NCBI RefSeq assembly: GCF_033025475.1
Contig: NZ_CP130322.1
Location: 1,054,001-1,118,000 of the forward strand
DNA length: 64,000 bases
Direction: 5' to 3'
Source: Sphingomonas sp. C3-2
GTDB lineage: Bacteria > Pseudomonadota > Alphaproteobacteria > Sphingomonadales > Sphingomonadaceae
The notes below the pieces were generated by a model. That model was not told where the DNA came from. It ran no database searches and was given only the letters and a program-made list of their open reading frames with translations. Each line of letters opens with the position of its first letter. Position 1 is the stretch's first letter. The translations under genes were made by a program, and so were the position numbers. This document shows, piece after piece, positions 32,456 to 40,297 of the stretch.

Positions 32456-32998
32456 TCAGAACGGGATGTCCGAGAGCTCATCGTCGAGCTCCTGGAGGGT
32501 TGTTTTGTTGGGCCGGACACTGATCACCTGCGCCCCGGGGAACGCATCCTTGGCGGCAGCGAGGATCGGGTGGCAGCGGATGACGTTGGCGATCTCGTCG
32601 AGCGCCCAGACCTGGGCTTCGCGGCCATGACGCTGGGCCCGGCCGGTATCGCGCAGGTCCCGCACCAGGATGACGAGGCCTTGCTCCGTCTCGAACTCCC
32701 ACTGGTCGACCGGCAGCGGTTCGCCCTTGGCTTCGCGCGCTAGCTGGTCGAGCTTATCGTAGGCCCGCAGCATCGCTTCACCGTGCTGGCGAACGAGTTT
32801 GAGGTTGAACTCCCACACCGCAGCGTTGAACAGCTTGTGCTGGGCGTGGAACCGTTCAGCCCACTCGATGGGCACCAGCATGGGCAGGCGACCAATGCCC
32901 CATTGCTGGTCCAGTTCACGACCGCGCTGGTCGACGCAGTTGATGATGACCTGCATGTCGCTGATCTGACCATGCCGGGTCGGTGGCGCGCCTTTCAT
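32456..32998 (-). CDS. unknown early protein ending in an SSB-like acidic tip
   Basis: 180 residues with an AGGAGGGG ribosome site. The body is not recognised; it is helical with several Trp and a basic segment around residue 140. The last ten residues, LDDELSDIPF, closely resemble the acidic C-terminal tip of bacterial SSB (DDDIPF), which recruits replication and repair proteins. The gene lies between the primase-helicase and the resolvase, so a replication-associated single-strand or branch-binding role is plausible but inferred. Confidence 0.6.
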   Translation of the reverse strand: MKGAPPTRHGQISDMQVIINCVDQRGRELDQQWGIGRLPMLVPIEWAERFHAQHKLFNAAVWEFNLKLVRQHGEAMLRAYDKLDQLAREAKGEPLPVDQWEFETEQGLVILVRDLRDTGRAQRHGREAQVWALDEIANVIRCHPILAAAKDAFPGAQVISVRPNKTTLQELDDELSDIPF

Positions 32999-33186
32999 GC
33001 GCCCCTCCTTTCTTTGCTGAAAATTTGAGGCTGACGCGACGCGAAAAGCGGCTGCGGAAGCCCTAGGGGGTATGGGGGAACATAAGTGCAGCCTTCCGCA
33101 TGCTTCCGCACGTGCTTCCGCAACCTTCCGCAGGTGCTTCCGCAGACGAAAAACCTTGCTTCCGCAGCCTTCCGCAAAGCCCTCAT
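32995..33186 (-). CDS. possible 62-residue ORF covering the iteron array
   Basis: The frame starts at an ATG overlapping the primase stop, as coupled genes here do, and gives a basic, Cys-containing product. However, it is largely made of the TGCGGAAG repeats, which are out of phase with codons. The DNA repeat may be the selected feature and the protein incidental. Confidence 0.3.
   Translation of the reverse strand: MRALRKAAEARFFVCGSTCGRLRKHVRKHAEGCTYVPPYPLGLPQPLFASRQPQIFSKERRGA
33053..33176. repeat. TGCGGAAG iteron array, candidate replication origin
   Basis: Seven direct copies of CTTCCGCA (plus strand) start at 33093, 33103, 33115, 33125, 33137, 33159 and 33169, with steps of 10, 12, 10, 12, 22 and 10. 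One inverted copy lies at 33053. The spacing averages one helical turn, with one position skipped. It lies just downstream of the primase-helicase gene. Iterons of this kind bind replication initiators. Confidence 0.6.
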
Positions 33187-35207
33187 CGGCCGCTCTCCAG
33201 GTACTTGAGGACCCTTAGACCCGAGGCCCGGTTCATGGTTTTTCCGCCTTCGGTGGCCATGTATCCGCGCTGCTGCCACTGGCTGATGCAGGACAGGGCT
33301 TCGCGGGCAGACACCCCGTAGGTGTCGGTAATCATGTCGATGACGTAGCGGCCACGACGCTTGGCCTGGGGGAACGCGGACCAAGGTGTGCCAGCGTGCC
33401 ACTGCTCATCGACCGACTTGAAGATCTCGTGGATCTGATGCCAGCTGAGGCCCTTCTGCTGGATGGGGATCGCAGCTGGCCCCACCACCGGCACCAGCGT
33501 GCTCTGTTCGGGGCCAAGGCCGGTGGTCAGGTCGACAACCTCCATCGTGAAATGGACGTCGTCGATTTCCTCGCCGTCCTTCTGCTTCTCGACCGACAAG
33601 ACCGTGTGGTCCTCGTCCTTGGCCACCCGGATGGCGGTGTCGCAGCCGCCGAGCAGCACTGTTGAACCGCGCATGCCGCGATCCACATCCTTGCCCGAGT
33701 GGTGGATGCCGACGACGGTGCCGCCGCAGTGGTTCTGGATCTGCGTGCAGGCATCGATGAACAGCGACATCGCTTCCTGGCTGTTCTCGTCCTGCCCGGG
33801 GATGGATCGCGATACGGTGTCGATCACGACCATGCCGATCTCGAAGTCGACCTCGGCGCGCATCTGGTCGATCGTGCGCTTCAGCTTCTCGACACTGGCG
33901 GGATCGAGCATGTGCACGGCGACTGGCAGCAGCTTGAACGGCGCATCAACGCCCTCGAGACCATGCTTCTTGCGCCAGCCCTTGATGCGCTGGCCGATAC
34001 CGAACCGGCCTTCGCCGGCGATGTAGAGAACGCCTGTCTGACGGACGGCCCGTCCATGCCAGTCGAGGCCGTAGGCTGTCCGCAGCACCATATCGAGGGC
34101 GAGGAAGGTCTTGTGCTCGCCGGGCTTGCCATAGAGCAGCGCCAGCCCATGCTCCGGGATCAGGCCATCGATCCGCCATTGCGGCGGCGGCATGTTGACG
34201 ATCTCGTCCAGGCTGAGGGTCTCGAAAACTTCAGGATCGGCAGCAGCGTCGATCTCGAAGATGGCCCGGACCGCCTCTAGGCCAGAGATCGCGGCCATGT
34301 CGTTGAAATCGGTGCCCAGGCTGGCAACCGGGAACGTGGGGAATACTGCCGGACAATGCAGGACGCGCGCGGCGTCCATCGCGGCTTCGCGGCCGACGTT
34401 CTTCGGCTTTCCCCGGTCATCGTCGCCCGCCACGATCCAGGACGCGCCGGGATGGGCAGCAGCGAGGCGCTCAGCGACCTTGACCAGGTTGCCGGAATTG
34501 AACGCCACGACGACGGTGCGCCCCGTCGCTTCATGCAGCGACGCGCCGGTGGCGAAGCCCTCGCAGACCAGCACAGGGGCACGGGTCTCGGCGATCGGCC
34601 GCCCGATGACGAACATCGCGCCAGCAACCGGAAGGTCGGCCTCGAACAGCTTGTGCCCGGTAGGATCGATCGACTGCAGCGATCGCAGCGTGCCATCGGT
34701 GTCGGAGAGCGGCACCAGGACATGGTCGCGGTCGAGCCGCGTGCCGGCCGGCCGGATGCCCTTGGCGGTGAGATATGGGTGGGAGCAATAGTGGGGGTCG
34801 GCCGCCTCCCAGCGCAGCCGCATCTGTTCAGCGGCGGCCTTGCGCCGCTCCACCTGCTCGGCCTCGAAGCGGGCCTGACGAGCCTGGAGTTCAGCGACGC
34901 GGGTCTCCGACCTGACCGGGAATGTCCCGCCCGTCAGGCGCTCGGCCGCCGCGCGGATGTCGAGCCCTTCCTGGTGCTGCAGAAAATCGAAAATGTCGCC
35001 GTTCGCGCCGCAGCCGTAGCAGTGATACCGCTGGTCCTGCGGGTAGACGGTGAACGATGGCGTGCGCTCCATGTGGAACGGGCACAGCCCCACCAGTGTC
35101 TGGCCCCGGCGCTTCAGCACCAGATGCCGGCGCACCTCTTCGGCCAGCGGGTACTGGTCCTTGATGGCCTCGATATCGATGCTGCCGGTTTCAATGCGAC
35201 GCGCCAT
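33183..35207 (-). CDS. phage primase-helicase (CHC2 zinc finger, Toprim-like, RepA-type ATPase)
   Basis: 674 residues. A DnaG-like zinc finger has Cys at about 42 (CPFH) and 63/66 (CYGC). Toprim-like segments follow: VLVCEGFATG (about 220) and IVAGDDDRGKP (about 265). A RecA-like helicase has its Walker A in GKPGEHKT (about 360) and the GIHHSGK sensor (about 500). The single chain probably primes and unwinds at the phage origin. DnaA-type boxes lie immediately upstream and an iteron array immediately downstream. The start lacks a close ribosome site: AAGGA is about 20 bases away. Confidence 0.88.
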   Translation of the reverse strand: MARRIETGSIDIEAIKDQYPLAEEVRRHLVLKRRGQTLVGLCPFHMERTPSFTVYPQDQRYHCYGCGANGDIFDFLQHQEGLDIRAAAERLTGGTFPVRSETRVAELQARQARFEAEQVERRKAAAEQMRLRWEAADPHYCSHPYLTAKGIRPAGTRLDRDHVLVPLSDTDGTLRSLQSIDPTGHKLFEADLPVAGAMFVIGRPIAETRAPVLVCEGFATGASLHEATGRTVVVAFNSGNLVKVAERLAAAHPGASWIVAGDDDRGKPKNVGREAAMDAARVLHCPAVFPTFPVASLGTDFNDMAAISGLEAVRAIFEIDAAADPEVFETLSLDEIVNMPPPQWRIDGLIPEHGLALLYGKPGEHKTFLALDMVLRTAYGLDWHGRAVRQTGVLYIAGEGRFGIGQRIKGWRKKHGLEGVDAPFKLLPVAVHMLDPASVEKLKRTIDQMRAEVDFEIGMVVIDTVSRSIPGQDENSQEAMSLFIDACTQIQNHCGGTVVGIHHSGKDVDRGMRGSTVLLGGCDTAIRVAKDEDHTVLSVEKQKDGEEIDDVHFTMEVVDLTTGLGPEQSTLVPVVGPAAIPIQQKGLSWHQIHEIFKSVDEQWHAGTPWSAFPQAKRRGRYVIDMITDTYGVSAREALSCISQWQQRGYMATEGGKTMNRASGLRVLKYLESGR

Positions 35208-35231
35208 GGCGGCCGGGCTCGCTTTCCTTGG

Positions 35232-35264
35232 TGTGGATAAGATGTAGGATAAGTCTGGGATAAG
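35232..35264. repeat. three phased DnaA-type boxes upstream of the primase gene
   Basis: GGATAAG occurs at 35235, 35247 and 35258, in steps of 12 and 11. On the minus strand the copies read TTATCCCAG, TTATCCTAC and TTATCCACA. The last (35232-35240) is identical to the strong DnaA box. An array of boxes on one DNA face beside a replication gene suggests a DnaA-dependent origin. Confidence 0.6.
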
Positions 35265-35268
35265 CGGT

Positions 35269-35300
35269 GGATGCCGGGCCACCGCAGCAGCCCGGCATCC
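35269..35300 (-). terminator. perfect 11-bp hairpin between SSB-like and primase genes
   Basis: GGATGCCGGGC and its exact complement are separated by a 10-base loop. It begins 7 bases after the stop of the 213-residue gene. It lacks a T run. It may end or attenuate transcription, or be part of the adjoining candidate origin. Confidence 0.5.
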
Positions 35301-35306
35301 GACCGA

Positions 35307-35948
35307 TCAGAACAGCGGCGCGCCGGCCGGCGCGGGTGCCGAGGCCGGCGCGGGCGCCACCGGGGGCGGCATGTGGGCGGCTGGCGCTGCGGGAGCCGGT
35401 GCTGGAACCGGTGCCGCCGTCACCGGCGCAGCAGCCGCACCACCGCCGAGCGCTTCAGGCCGGTCAGTCCAGCCGATGATCTCGAACTGCGGCTGGTAGT
35501 TGGTGCCGTGCTTGTTGCCGATCGGCGTGACACCGACACAGCGCACCACGGGAAGCTGGCCGGTGGCGCTCTCGGGCGCCGCCACCCAGGCATCGTAGAG
35601 CGCGTTCATCGACTTGATCACGATGCTGGCAGTCGAGGTGAACTCGCGCAGACCCAGCAGGTTCTTCTCGGAGTAGAGGTCGAGCTGGAAGCCGCGCTTG
35701 AAGTCCTGGCCGGGGTTGGGCGCGGTTTCGGTGAACGACGGATCGATGACCTTTTCCGGCGCCACATTCGTGGTGAACTTGAACCAGCCGGTCTTGAGAC
35801 TGGTCATGTCGAACACCGCCGTCATGTCGGTGACCTCGAACATCGGCTCGTCCTTGCCGTCCTTCTTGGTGTACCAGCGGCCGGCCTTGGCATTGAAGCC
35901 GACGTAGACCTTGAACACCTCGTCAGAGGTGACATTCATGAAACCCAT
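35307..35948 (-). CDS. probable phage single-strand DNA-binding/annealing protein
   Basis: 213 residues. The first 165 form a beta-rich domain that could be an OB-like fold (MTAVFDMTSLKTGWF, PVVRCVGVTPIGNK). The remaining 45 are an Ala/Pro-rich tail ending GAPLF, as in many single-strand binding proteins with flexible tails. It lies directly after the exonuclease gene, matching exonuclease plus annealing or binding protein pairs in phage recombination modules. No exact family recognised, so the call is inference. Confidence 0.5.
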   Translation of the reverse strand: MGFMNVTSDEVFKVYVGFNAKAGRWYTKKDGKDEPMFEVTDMTAVFDMTSLKTGWFKFTTNVAPEKVIDPSFTETAPNPGQDFKRGFQLDLYSEKNLLGLREFTSTASIVIKSMNALYDAWVAAPESATGQLPVVRCVGVTPIGNKHGTNYQPQFEIIGWTDRPEALGGGAAAAPVTAAPVPAPAPAAPAAHMPPPVAPAPASAPAPAGAPLF

Positions 35949-35983
35949 TGTCCTGTTTCCTTGTTGCTTGGGGGTGCCGCGTG

Positions 35984-36772
35984 TCAGGCCTGCGGCGCGG
36001 CCTCGAGGGATTGACCCCAGATCTCTTCGGCCGCCGCTCGGGCAGCGGGGTCGTTCCAATAAAAGCTGTCGAAGTCGGGGGAGAGCGACCGGGTCAGCGC
36101 TGCGCCATCGTCCGACAGCGACAGGAACCGCTCGATCGACTGCGCAATGTTCACGACGCGATCGAGATGCGTGCGTGGATCCTCGAGCCGGTAGACGCCC
36201 ATCTTCTGGGGCGTGACATAGGCGAAGCGGATCTCGGCATTGCCGTGGGCAGCATGGTAGATCGCGCCCTGGCGGGCATGGGGATCGGAGATCTTCGAGG
36301 ACAGGCGCGCCTGGGTCTTGAGATCCACGATGATCCCGTGCTCGGGAAACCAGAAGTCGAGCCAGCCGATGAACGGCACCGGCACGCCGGGCAGCTGGAC
36401 CTCGATGCGGTGTTGGCGGTTGCCATCGGCGGCTTCCGGGATCCCATATTGCCGCAGTTCAGCTAGCGCTATGGCGACAGCCGGCGCGATGTTGGCGCGC
36501 TCCTTCTCGACCGCGGGATCGGCAGAAAACGCCGTCAGCTGGTTGAACCGGCCAACAGCCGCCTCCTGGCAGGCCTCGACCGGTGCGGCGGGATCGAACA
36601 GTCCCATCTCGACACCGGCCTCGATGGCGGTCCCGCGGTGGGCGGCGGGGCCGACCATGGACCTGCGCCCCATCAGCTTCTGCATTGCCCACATAGCGGG
36701 CTGCGCCACGAACAGGTTGATCGAGGAGGCCGAGAGGTGATCGAGCCCGTGGCGTTCAAAGGCGCTGGCCAT
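35984..36772 (-). CDS. PD-(D/E)XK exonuclease
   Basis: 262 residues. The nuclease core is visible in GWLDFWFPEHGIIVDLKTQA: an Asp in GWLD, then IVDLKT with Asp and Lys in the D-x-K order of the fold. The N-terminal LSASSINLFVAQPAMW is the usual opening of RecB/Cas4-like phage nucleases. Cys clusters for an iron-sulfur site are absent. With the following SSB-like gene it likely forms a Red-like recombination pair. The start ATG 36772 overlaps the upstream stop. Confidence 0.8.
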   Translation of the reverse strand: MASAFERHGLDHLSASSINLFVAQPAMWAMQKLMGRRSMVGPAAHRGTAIEAGVEMGLFDPAAPVEACQEAAVGRFNQLTAFSADPAVEKERANIAPAVAIALAELRQYGIPEAADGNRQHRIEVQLPGVPVPFIGWLDFWFPEHGIIVDLKTQARLSSKISDPHARQGAIYHAAHGNAEIRFAYVTPQKMGVYRLEDPRTHLDRVVNIAQSIERFLSLSDDGAALTRSLSPDFDSFYWNDPAARAAAEEIWGQSLEAAPQA

Positions 36773-37113
36773 CACGCCACCTCCGCCAGTTCGATGCCGG
36801 CCAGTGGGCTGCGCGCACCAGGCGCCCTTGGCCGGGCGATCGCGACATAACTGTAGGTGTCAGGACCGAGCCGTTCCTGGATCAGGTGGACACAGCCCTT
36901 GTCCGCCGCCCAGCGGGCACGGGCCGCGAGGCGCTCAAGGGCGGCACGCTGCTTCTCGTCGAGGCGGCGCTTCGGACCGCGATCGAGATCCTTGGCGAGG
37001 AACCCGCGGTGATACTCGTAGCGGTCACCGCCCGCGGCATCGGCCAGCCAGGCACAGAACAGCAGTTCGTGCCCGATCTGTCGGCGCGCATTTGTTCGTG
37101 ATATGTTCTGCAT
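36772..37113 (-). CDS. unrecognised early phage protein
   Basis: 113 residues, basic N-terminus (MQNISRTNARRQ), a central segment LDEKQRAALERLAARARW that should be helical, and two Cys. It is the second gene of the leftward early transcript, after the Cro-like gene, and its stop overlaps the exonuclease start. No function assigned. Confidence 0.6.
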   Translation of the reverse strand: MQNISRTNARRQIGHELLFCAWLADAAGGDRYEYHRGFLAKDLDRGPKRRLDEKQRAALERLAARARWAADKGCVHLIQERLGPDTYSYVAIARPRAPGARSPLAGIELAEVA

Positions 37114-37349
37114 TATACCCTGCCTGAAGATTCGGTGGTGGAGCGATGGGAGGCGCGACCGCGCGGGGCCGGCTGGTAGTTTTCCATGAAGGCCCGGATG
37201 CGGGCTTCGGTGGCGGGCCACAGCCGGCGACCGGCGCGCAGCTGGGCCACGAGCTTCCAGTCGTTGGTGGCGCGGCGGCCGAAGTAGCTCTCGGCCATCT
37301 TGTGGGCCTTGAGGAAGGAATCGATCTCGTGAACGATGGGATGCGTCAT
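37113..37349 (-). CDS. Cro-like helix-turn-helix protein
   Basis: 78 residues. The stretch from AESYFGRRATNDWKL through VAQLRAGRRLWP fits a helix-turn-helix of the lambda-repressor superfamily in its shortest form. It is the first gene leftward of the divergent S24 repressor, the classic cro position, and shares the operator region with it. It probably opposes the repressor to favour lytic growth. Confidence 0.6.
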   Translation of the reverse strand: MTHPIVHEIDSFLKAHKMAESYFGRRATNDWKLVAQLRAGRRLWPATEARIRAFMENYQPAPRGRASHRSTTESSGRV

Positions 37350-37430
37350 ACATCCTTTATTCCGGGATGAATCCAACTTCACAAGTAGGGCTGCGTCCCA
37401 CAATTAAGATTGCGGGAAGCATCCCACAGT
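37333..37430. promoter_or_regulatory. repressor/cro operator region with TGGGAT half-sites
   Basis: TGGGATGC at 37337, CGGGATGA at 37363, GCGTCCCA at 37393 and GCATCCCA at 37419 are variants of one half-site in both orientations across the divergent start region. They are likely binding sites for the S24 repressor and the Cro-like protein. Confidence 0.5.
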
Positions 37431-37444
37431 GTTACCCACAGCCG

Positions 37445-38170
37445 ATGACCCAGACCCCGGCCTTCAACATCGCGTTCCTGCGCAAGATCCTCGAGGACGC
37501 GACCGCGCCTGATGCGAAGTGGAACTCTCGCTCGCTCTCGATGGCAGCGACCGGCGGCAAGAACCCCTACCTCGTGCGCGACATCATCAAGGGGAAGAGC
37601 ACCAACCCGACGCTCGATACGCTGGTGGGTCTCGCCAGGGCGCTGGATATGGACATCTCGCAGATGATCCCGGCCGCCACCACGATCATGCACCGGGTCG
37701 GGGGTTCACAGCCGTTCGAGACGCTCGAGGTCGTGGGGGCTGTCGCTGCCGGCGTCTGGCGTGAAGAGACCACCTGGGGCGCAGAAGACCGATACTCCAT
37801 CGAGGTGGGCCCCAATCCCTTCCCGGGCAGCGAGCGCTTCGCCCTGCGCATGGAAGGCTATTCCATGGACAAGGTGATCCCGCCGGGTTCGGATCTGGAG
37901 TGCCTGCGGGTCGCTTACGGCTATGTCGAGCCGCAACCCGGCGACATCGTCATCGTCCAGCGCGATCGCCACGACCTCCACGAGCTCACCTGCAAGCGTC
38001 TCGACCACGATGGGCAGAACTTTATCCTGCGTGGCGAGTCGACCCGGGCGGAGTTCCAGGAGCCGATCGTCATCGGCCGGCCAGATGAAAATCATGTCGG
38101 CGACAACGACATCACGATCATCGCCATTGTCCTGCGTGCGCACCAGAGTCTCTATACCCGGCGGCGGTGA
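37445..38170 (+). CDS. phage CI-like repressor with S24 (LexA-type) peptidase domain
   Basis: 241 residues. Helix-turn-helix at about residues 40-66 (NPYLVRDIIKGKSTNPTLDT). A hinge with an AAG cleavage-type site follows at 101-103, then an S24 peptidase with Ser 140 in MEGYSMD and Lys 184 in LTCKRL. Such repressors hold lysogeny and cut themselves when RecA filaments form after DNA damage, so this prophage is probably SOS-inducible. ATG 37445 was chosen because upstream sequence is operator DNA. Confidence 0.85.
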   Translation: MTQTPAFNIAFLRKILEDATAPDAKWNSRSLSMAATGGKNPYLVRDIIKGKSTNPTLDTLVGLARALDMDISQMIPAATTIMHRVGGSQPFETLEVVGAVAAGVWREETTWGAEDRYSIEVGPNPFPGSERFALRMEGYSMDKVIPPGSDLECLRVAYGYVEPQPGDIVIVQRDRHDLHELTCKRLDHDGQNFILRGESTRAEFQEPIVIGRPDENHVGDNDITIIAIVLRAHQSLYTRRR

Positions 38171-38210
38171 CAGGACCCGTTGTCAAGGGGGTTCGTGACA
38201 CAAGACCGTT

Positions 38211-38239
38211 TTGACATGGGATATATCCATCAATATTCC
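38211..38239 (+). promoter_or_regulatory. candidate promoter of the recombinase operon with internal operator
   Basis: A consensus -35 TTGACA (38211-38216), a 17-base spacer and TATTCC (38234) lie upstream of the four-gene recombinase operon. The spacer begins TGGGATATATCC, a palindrome containing the same TGGGAT half-site as the repressor region. Confidence 0.5.
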
Positions 38240-38250
38240 TGAGCGAGACA

Positions 38251-38283
38251 CCGGGAGCGAACCAGCGGTTCAGCGGCTCCCGG
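38251..38283 (+). other. strong hairpin in the recombinase operon leader
   Basis: CCGGGAGC and GAACC pair with GGTTC and GCTCCCGG, giving a 13-bp stem with a 4-base bulge and a 3-base loop. It follows the candidate promoter and precedes the first gene's ribosome site by a few bases. It could stabilise the leader or control translation. Confidence 0.45.
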
Positions 38284-38304
38284 CCCTTCAGCCAGGAATG
38301 CCCG

Positions 38305-38520
38305 ATGATTGCCCAGAGCCACCCCAACGCCCTCGCGCCAGACCAAATGACGCCCGATGCCCGGATCACCGAGTTGGGTCGCATCGTGGCCGCCGGCGTG
38401 CTGCGCATGCGCGAACAGTCCAGTCCTTTATCTGCGGGCGACGGAGATAGTTCACTTGGCTCATCCGCGACCAAGAGCGTCAGTCGTCCCCGGGCACGAG
38501 CCCGGATCGGAGGACGATGA
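38305..38520 (+). CDS. small protein preceding the DUF2924-recombinase pair
   Basis: 71 residues, with a helical first half (ITELGRIVAAGVLRMREQ) and a basic Arg-rich end. CAGGA lies about eight bases before the ATG, and the stop overlaps the start of the DUF2924 gene. Small genes in this position are common beside DUF2924-recombinase pairs in alphaproteobacteria, but I know of no assigned role. Confidence 0.5.
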   Translation: MIAQSHPNALAPDQMTPDARITELGRIVAAGVLRMREQSSPLSAGDGDSSLGSSATKSVSRPRARARIGGR

Positions 38521-38981
38521 TGCACAAACAGGATGACAATGCGCAGGTGCTGGCCAGGCTGGCGGCGCTGAAGGAGATGTCGGTCAGGGAACTGAAGGCC
38601 GAATGGGAGAAGCTGTTCAGCAGCGAGGCACCCAACAACAGCCGCTCGTTCCTGGAACAACGGCTGGCCTACCGGATCCAGGAGCTGACCTTCGGCGGTC
38701 TGTCGAAGCCGGCGCGCCAGCTGCTTGATGCCCTGGCCGACGAGGTCGAGGGCAAGAAAGTCCGGAAATCGGTGATCAGCGACCCGCGCAACCCGGTGAT
38801 CGGTACCCGGCTGGTGCGCGAATGGAACGGGGCCGAGCATGTCATCACGGTGCTGAAGGACGGGTTCGACTGGCAGGGGCGCCGCTACAAATCGCTGTCC
38901 GCCATCGCCCGCGACATCACCGGCACCCAGTGGAATGGCTACCGCTTCTTTGGCCTGCGGGAACGGAAGGACGCGGCATGA
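38520..38981 (+). CDS. DUF2924 protein, recombinase-associated
   Basis: 153 residues. Recognisable by LKEMSVRELKAEWEKLF, a repeated basic middle, and the C-terminal RYKSLSAIARDITGTQWNGYRFFGL, which looks like a small DNA-binding fold. DUF2924 proteins are regularly encoded directly before large serine recombinases, as here (ATGA overlap), and may act as accessory factors. CGGAGGA precedes the ATG. Confidence 0.8.
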   Translation: MHKQDDNAQVLARLAALKEMSVRELKAEWEKLFSSEAPNNSRSFLEQRLAYRIQELTFGGLSKPARQLLDALADEVEGKKVRKSVISDPRNPVIGTRLVREWNGAEHVITVLKDGFDWQGRRYKSLSAIARDITGTQWNGYRFFGLRERKDAA

Positions 38982-40297
38982 ACAACACCACTTCACCGCG
39001 CCGCCTGCGCTGCGCCGTCTACACCCGCAAATCGAGCGAGGAAGGGTTGGACATGGAGTTCAACAGCCTCGATGCGCAGCGCGAGTCCTGCGAGGCCTAT
39101 GTCGCCAGCCAGCGCGCCGAAGGCTGGGTTTGCATGCGCGAACGCTACGACGACGGCGGATATTCCGGCGGGTCGCTCGAACGCCCCGGCCTGAAGGCCC
39201 TGCTGGAAGACGTGGAGGCGGGGCTCGTCGACGTCATCGTTGTCTACAAGATCGACCGCCTGTCTCGCTCGCTGATGGACTTCGCCAAGCTGGTCGAGGC
39301 GTTCGACCGCAACAACGTGACCTTCGTGTCGGTGACGCAGGCGTTCAACACCACGACTTCGATGGGCCGGCTGACGCTGAACATCCTGCTCTCATTCGCC
39401 CAGTTCGAGCGCGAGGTCACCGGCGAGCGCATCCGTGACAAGTTCGCTGCCAGCCGCGCGAAAGGCATGTGGATGGGTGGGTTCGTGCCCATGGGCTACG
39501 ATGTCGTCGACCGCAAGCTGGTGATCAACGAGGCTGAGGCCGCCACGGTGCGCCACATCTTCCAGCGGTTTGTCGAGCTGGGATCTGCGACCTTACTGAC
39601 CCGGGAGCTGGTGGCGGGCGGCACCCTCAACAAGCGGGGCAAGCCGATCGACAAGGGGTTCCTGTACAAGCTGTTCCGCAACCGGCTTTATCTGGGAGAA
39701 GCCGTCCACAAGGGCACCAGTTATCCCGGCGAGCATCAGGCCATCATCACGCATGAACTGTGGGATCAGGTGCATGCCATCCTGCAGGAAAGCCCCCGGC
39801 AGCGCGCGGCCAACACCCGCACCCAGACCCCGGCGTTGCTCAAGGGGCTGATCTTCACCGATCGGGGCATCGCCATGACGCCGACGGTGACGAAAAAGGG
39901 CAGCCGCCATTACCGCTACTACACCTCGATGGATGCGATCCGGAACCGGGCCTGCGAAGGCCGCGACAGCTTTGTCCGTCTGAATGCCGGCATGGTGGAA
40001 ACGGCCGTCGTCCAGCACATCCGGTCGCTGCTGCGCACGCCGGAAATCGCGGCGCGGGCGATGGAGGCTGCGCGCAGGACCGATCCCGACATGACCGAGA
40101 ACGATGTGGTCACTGCGCTGTCGGGCTTTGATGGGCTGTGGGAGTCCCTGTTCCCGGCCGAGCAGGCCCGCATCGCCCGGCTGCTGATCGAGCGGGTCAC
40201 GGTCAGCGCCGCTGGCCTTGCGGTTGACCTGCGCACCGAGGGCCTCGGATCGGTCATCCGTGAAATGGTCACACCAGAACGGAGACAAGCAGCATGA
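38978..40297 (+). CDS. large serine recombinase (phage integrase)
   Basis: 439 residues. The resolvase domain has the nucleophile in YTRKSSEEG (Ser 19) and the IDRLSRS and FEREVTGERI segments. The recombinase domain follows (about residues 160-290, KGFLYKLFRNRLYLGE). A zinc-ribbon type C-terminal region with few Cys comes next. It should integrate and excise the prophage at short att sites. Its position at the prophage end, beside the arsenic genes, fits an attachment site just downstream of the operon. Confidence 0.9.
   Translation: MNNTTSPRRLRCAVYTRKSSEEGLDMEFNSLDAQRESCEAYVASQRAEGWVCMRERYDDGGYSGGSLERPGLKALLEDVEAGLVDVIVVYKIDRLSRSLMDFAKLVEAFDRNNVTFVSVTQAFNTTTSMGRLTLNILLSFAQFEREVTGERIRDKFAASRAKGMWMGGFVPMGYDVVDRKLVINEAEAATVRHIFQRFVELGSATLLTRELVAGGTLNKRGKPIDKGFLYKLFRNRLYLGEAVHKGTSYPGEHQAIITHELWDQVHAILQESPRQRAANTRTQTPALLKGLIFTDRGIAMTPTVTKKGSRHYRYYTSMDAIRNRACEGRDSFVRLNAGMVETAVVQHIRSLLRTPEIAARAMEAARRTDPDMTENDVVTALSGFDGLWESLFPAEQARIARLLIERVTVSAAGLAVDLRTEGLGSVIREMVTPERRQAA

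Noticed and set aside
33053-33176. CRISPR-like array
   Set aside because: Repeats are only 8 bases with 2-4 base gaps; CRISPR repeats and spacers are each more than 20 bases, and no cas gene is present.
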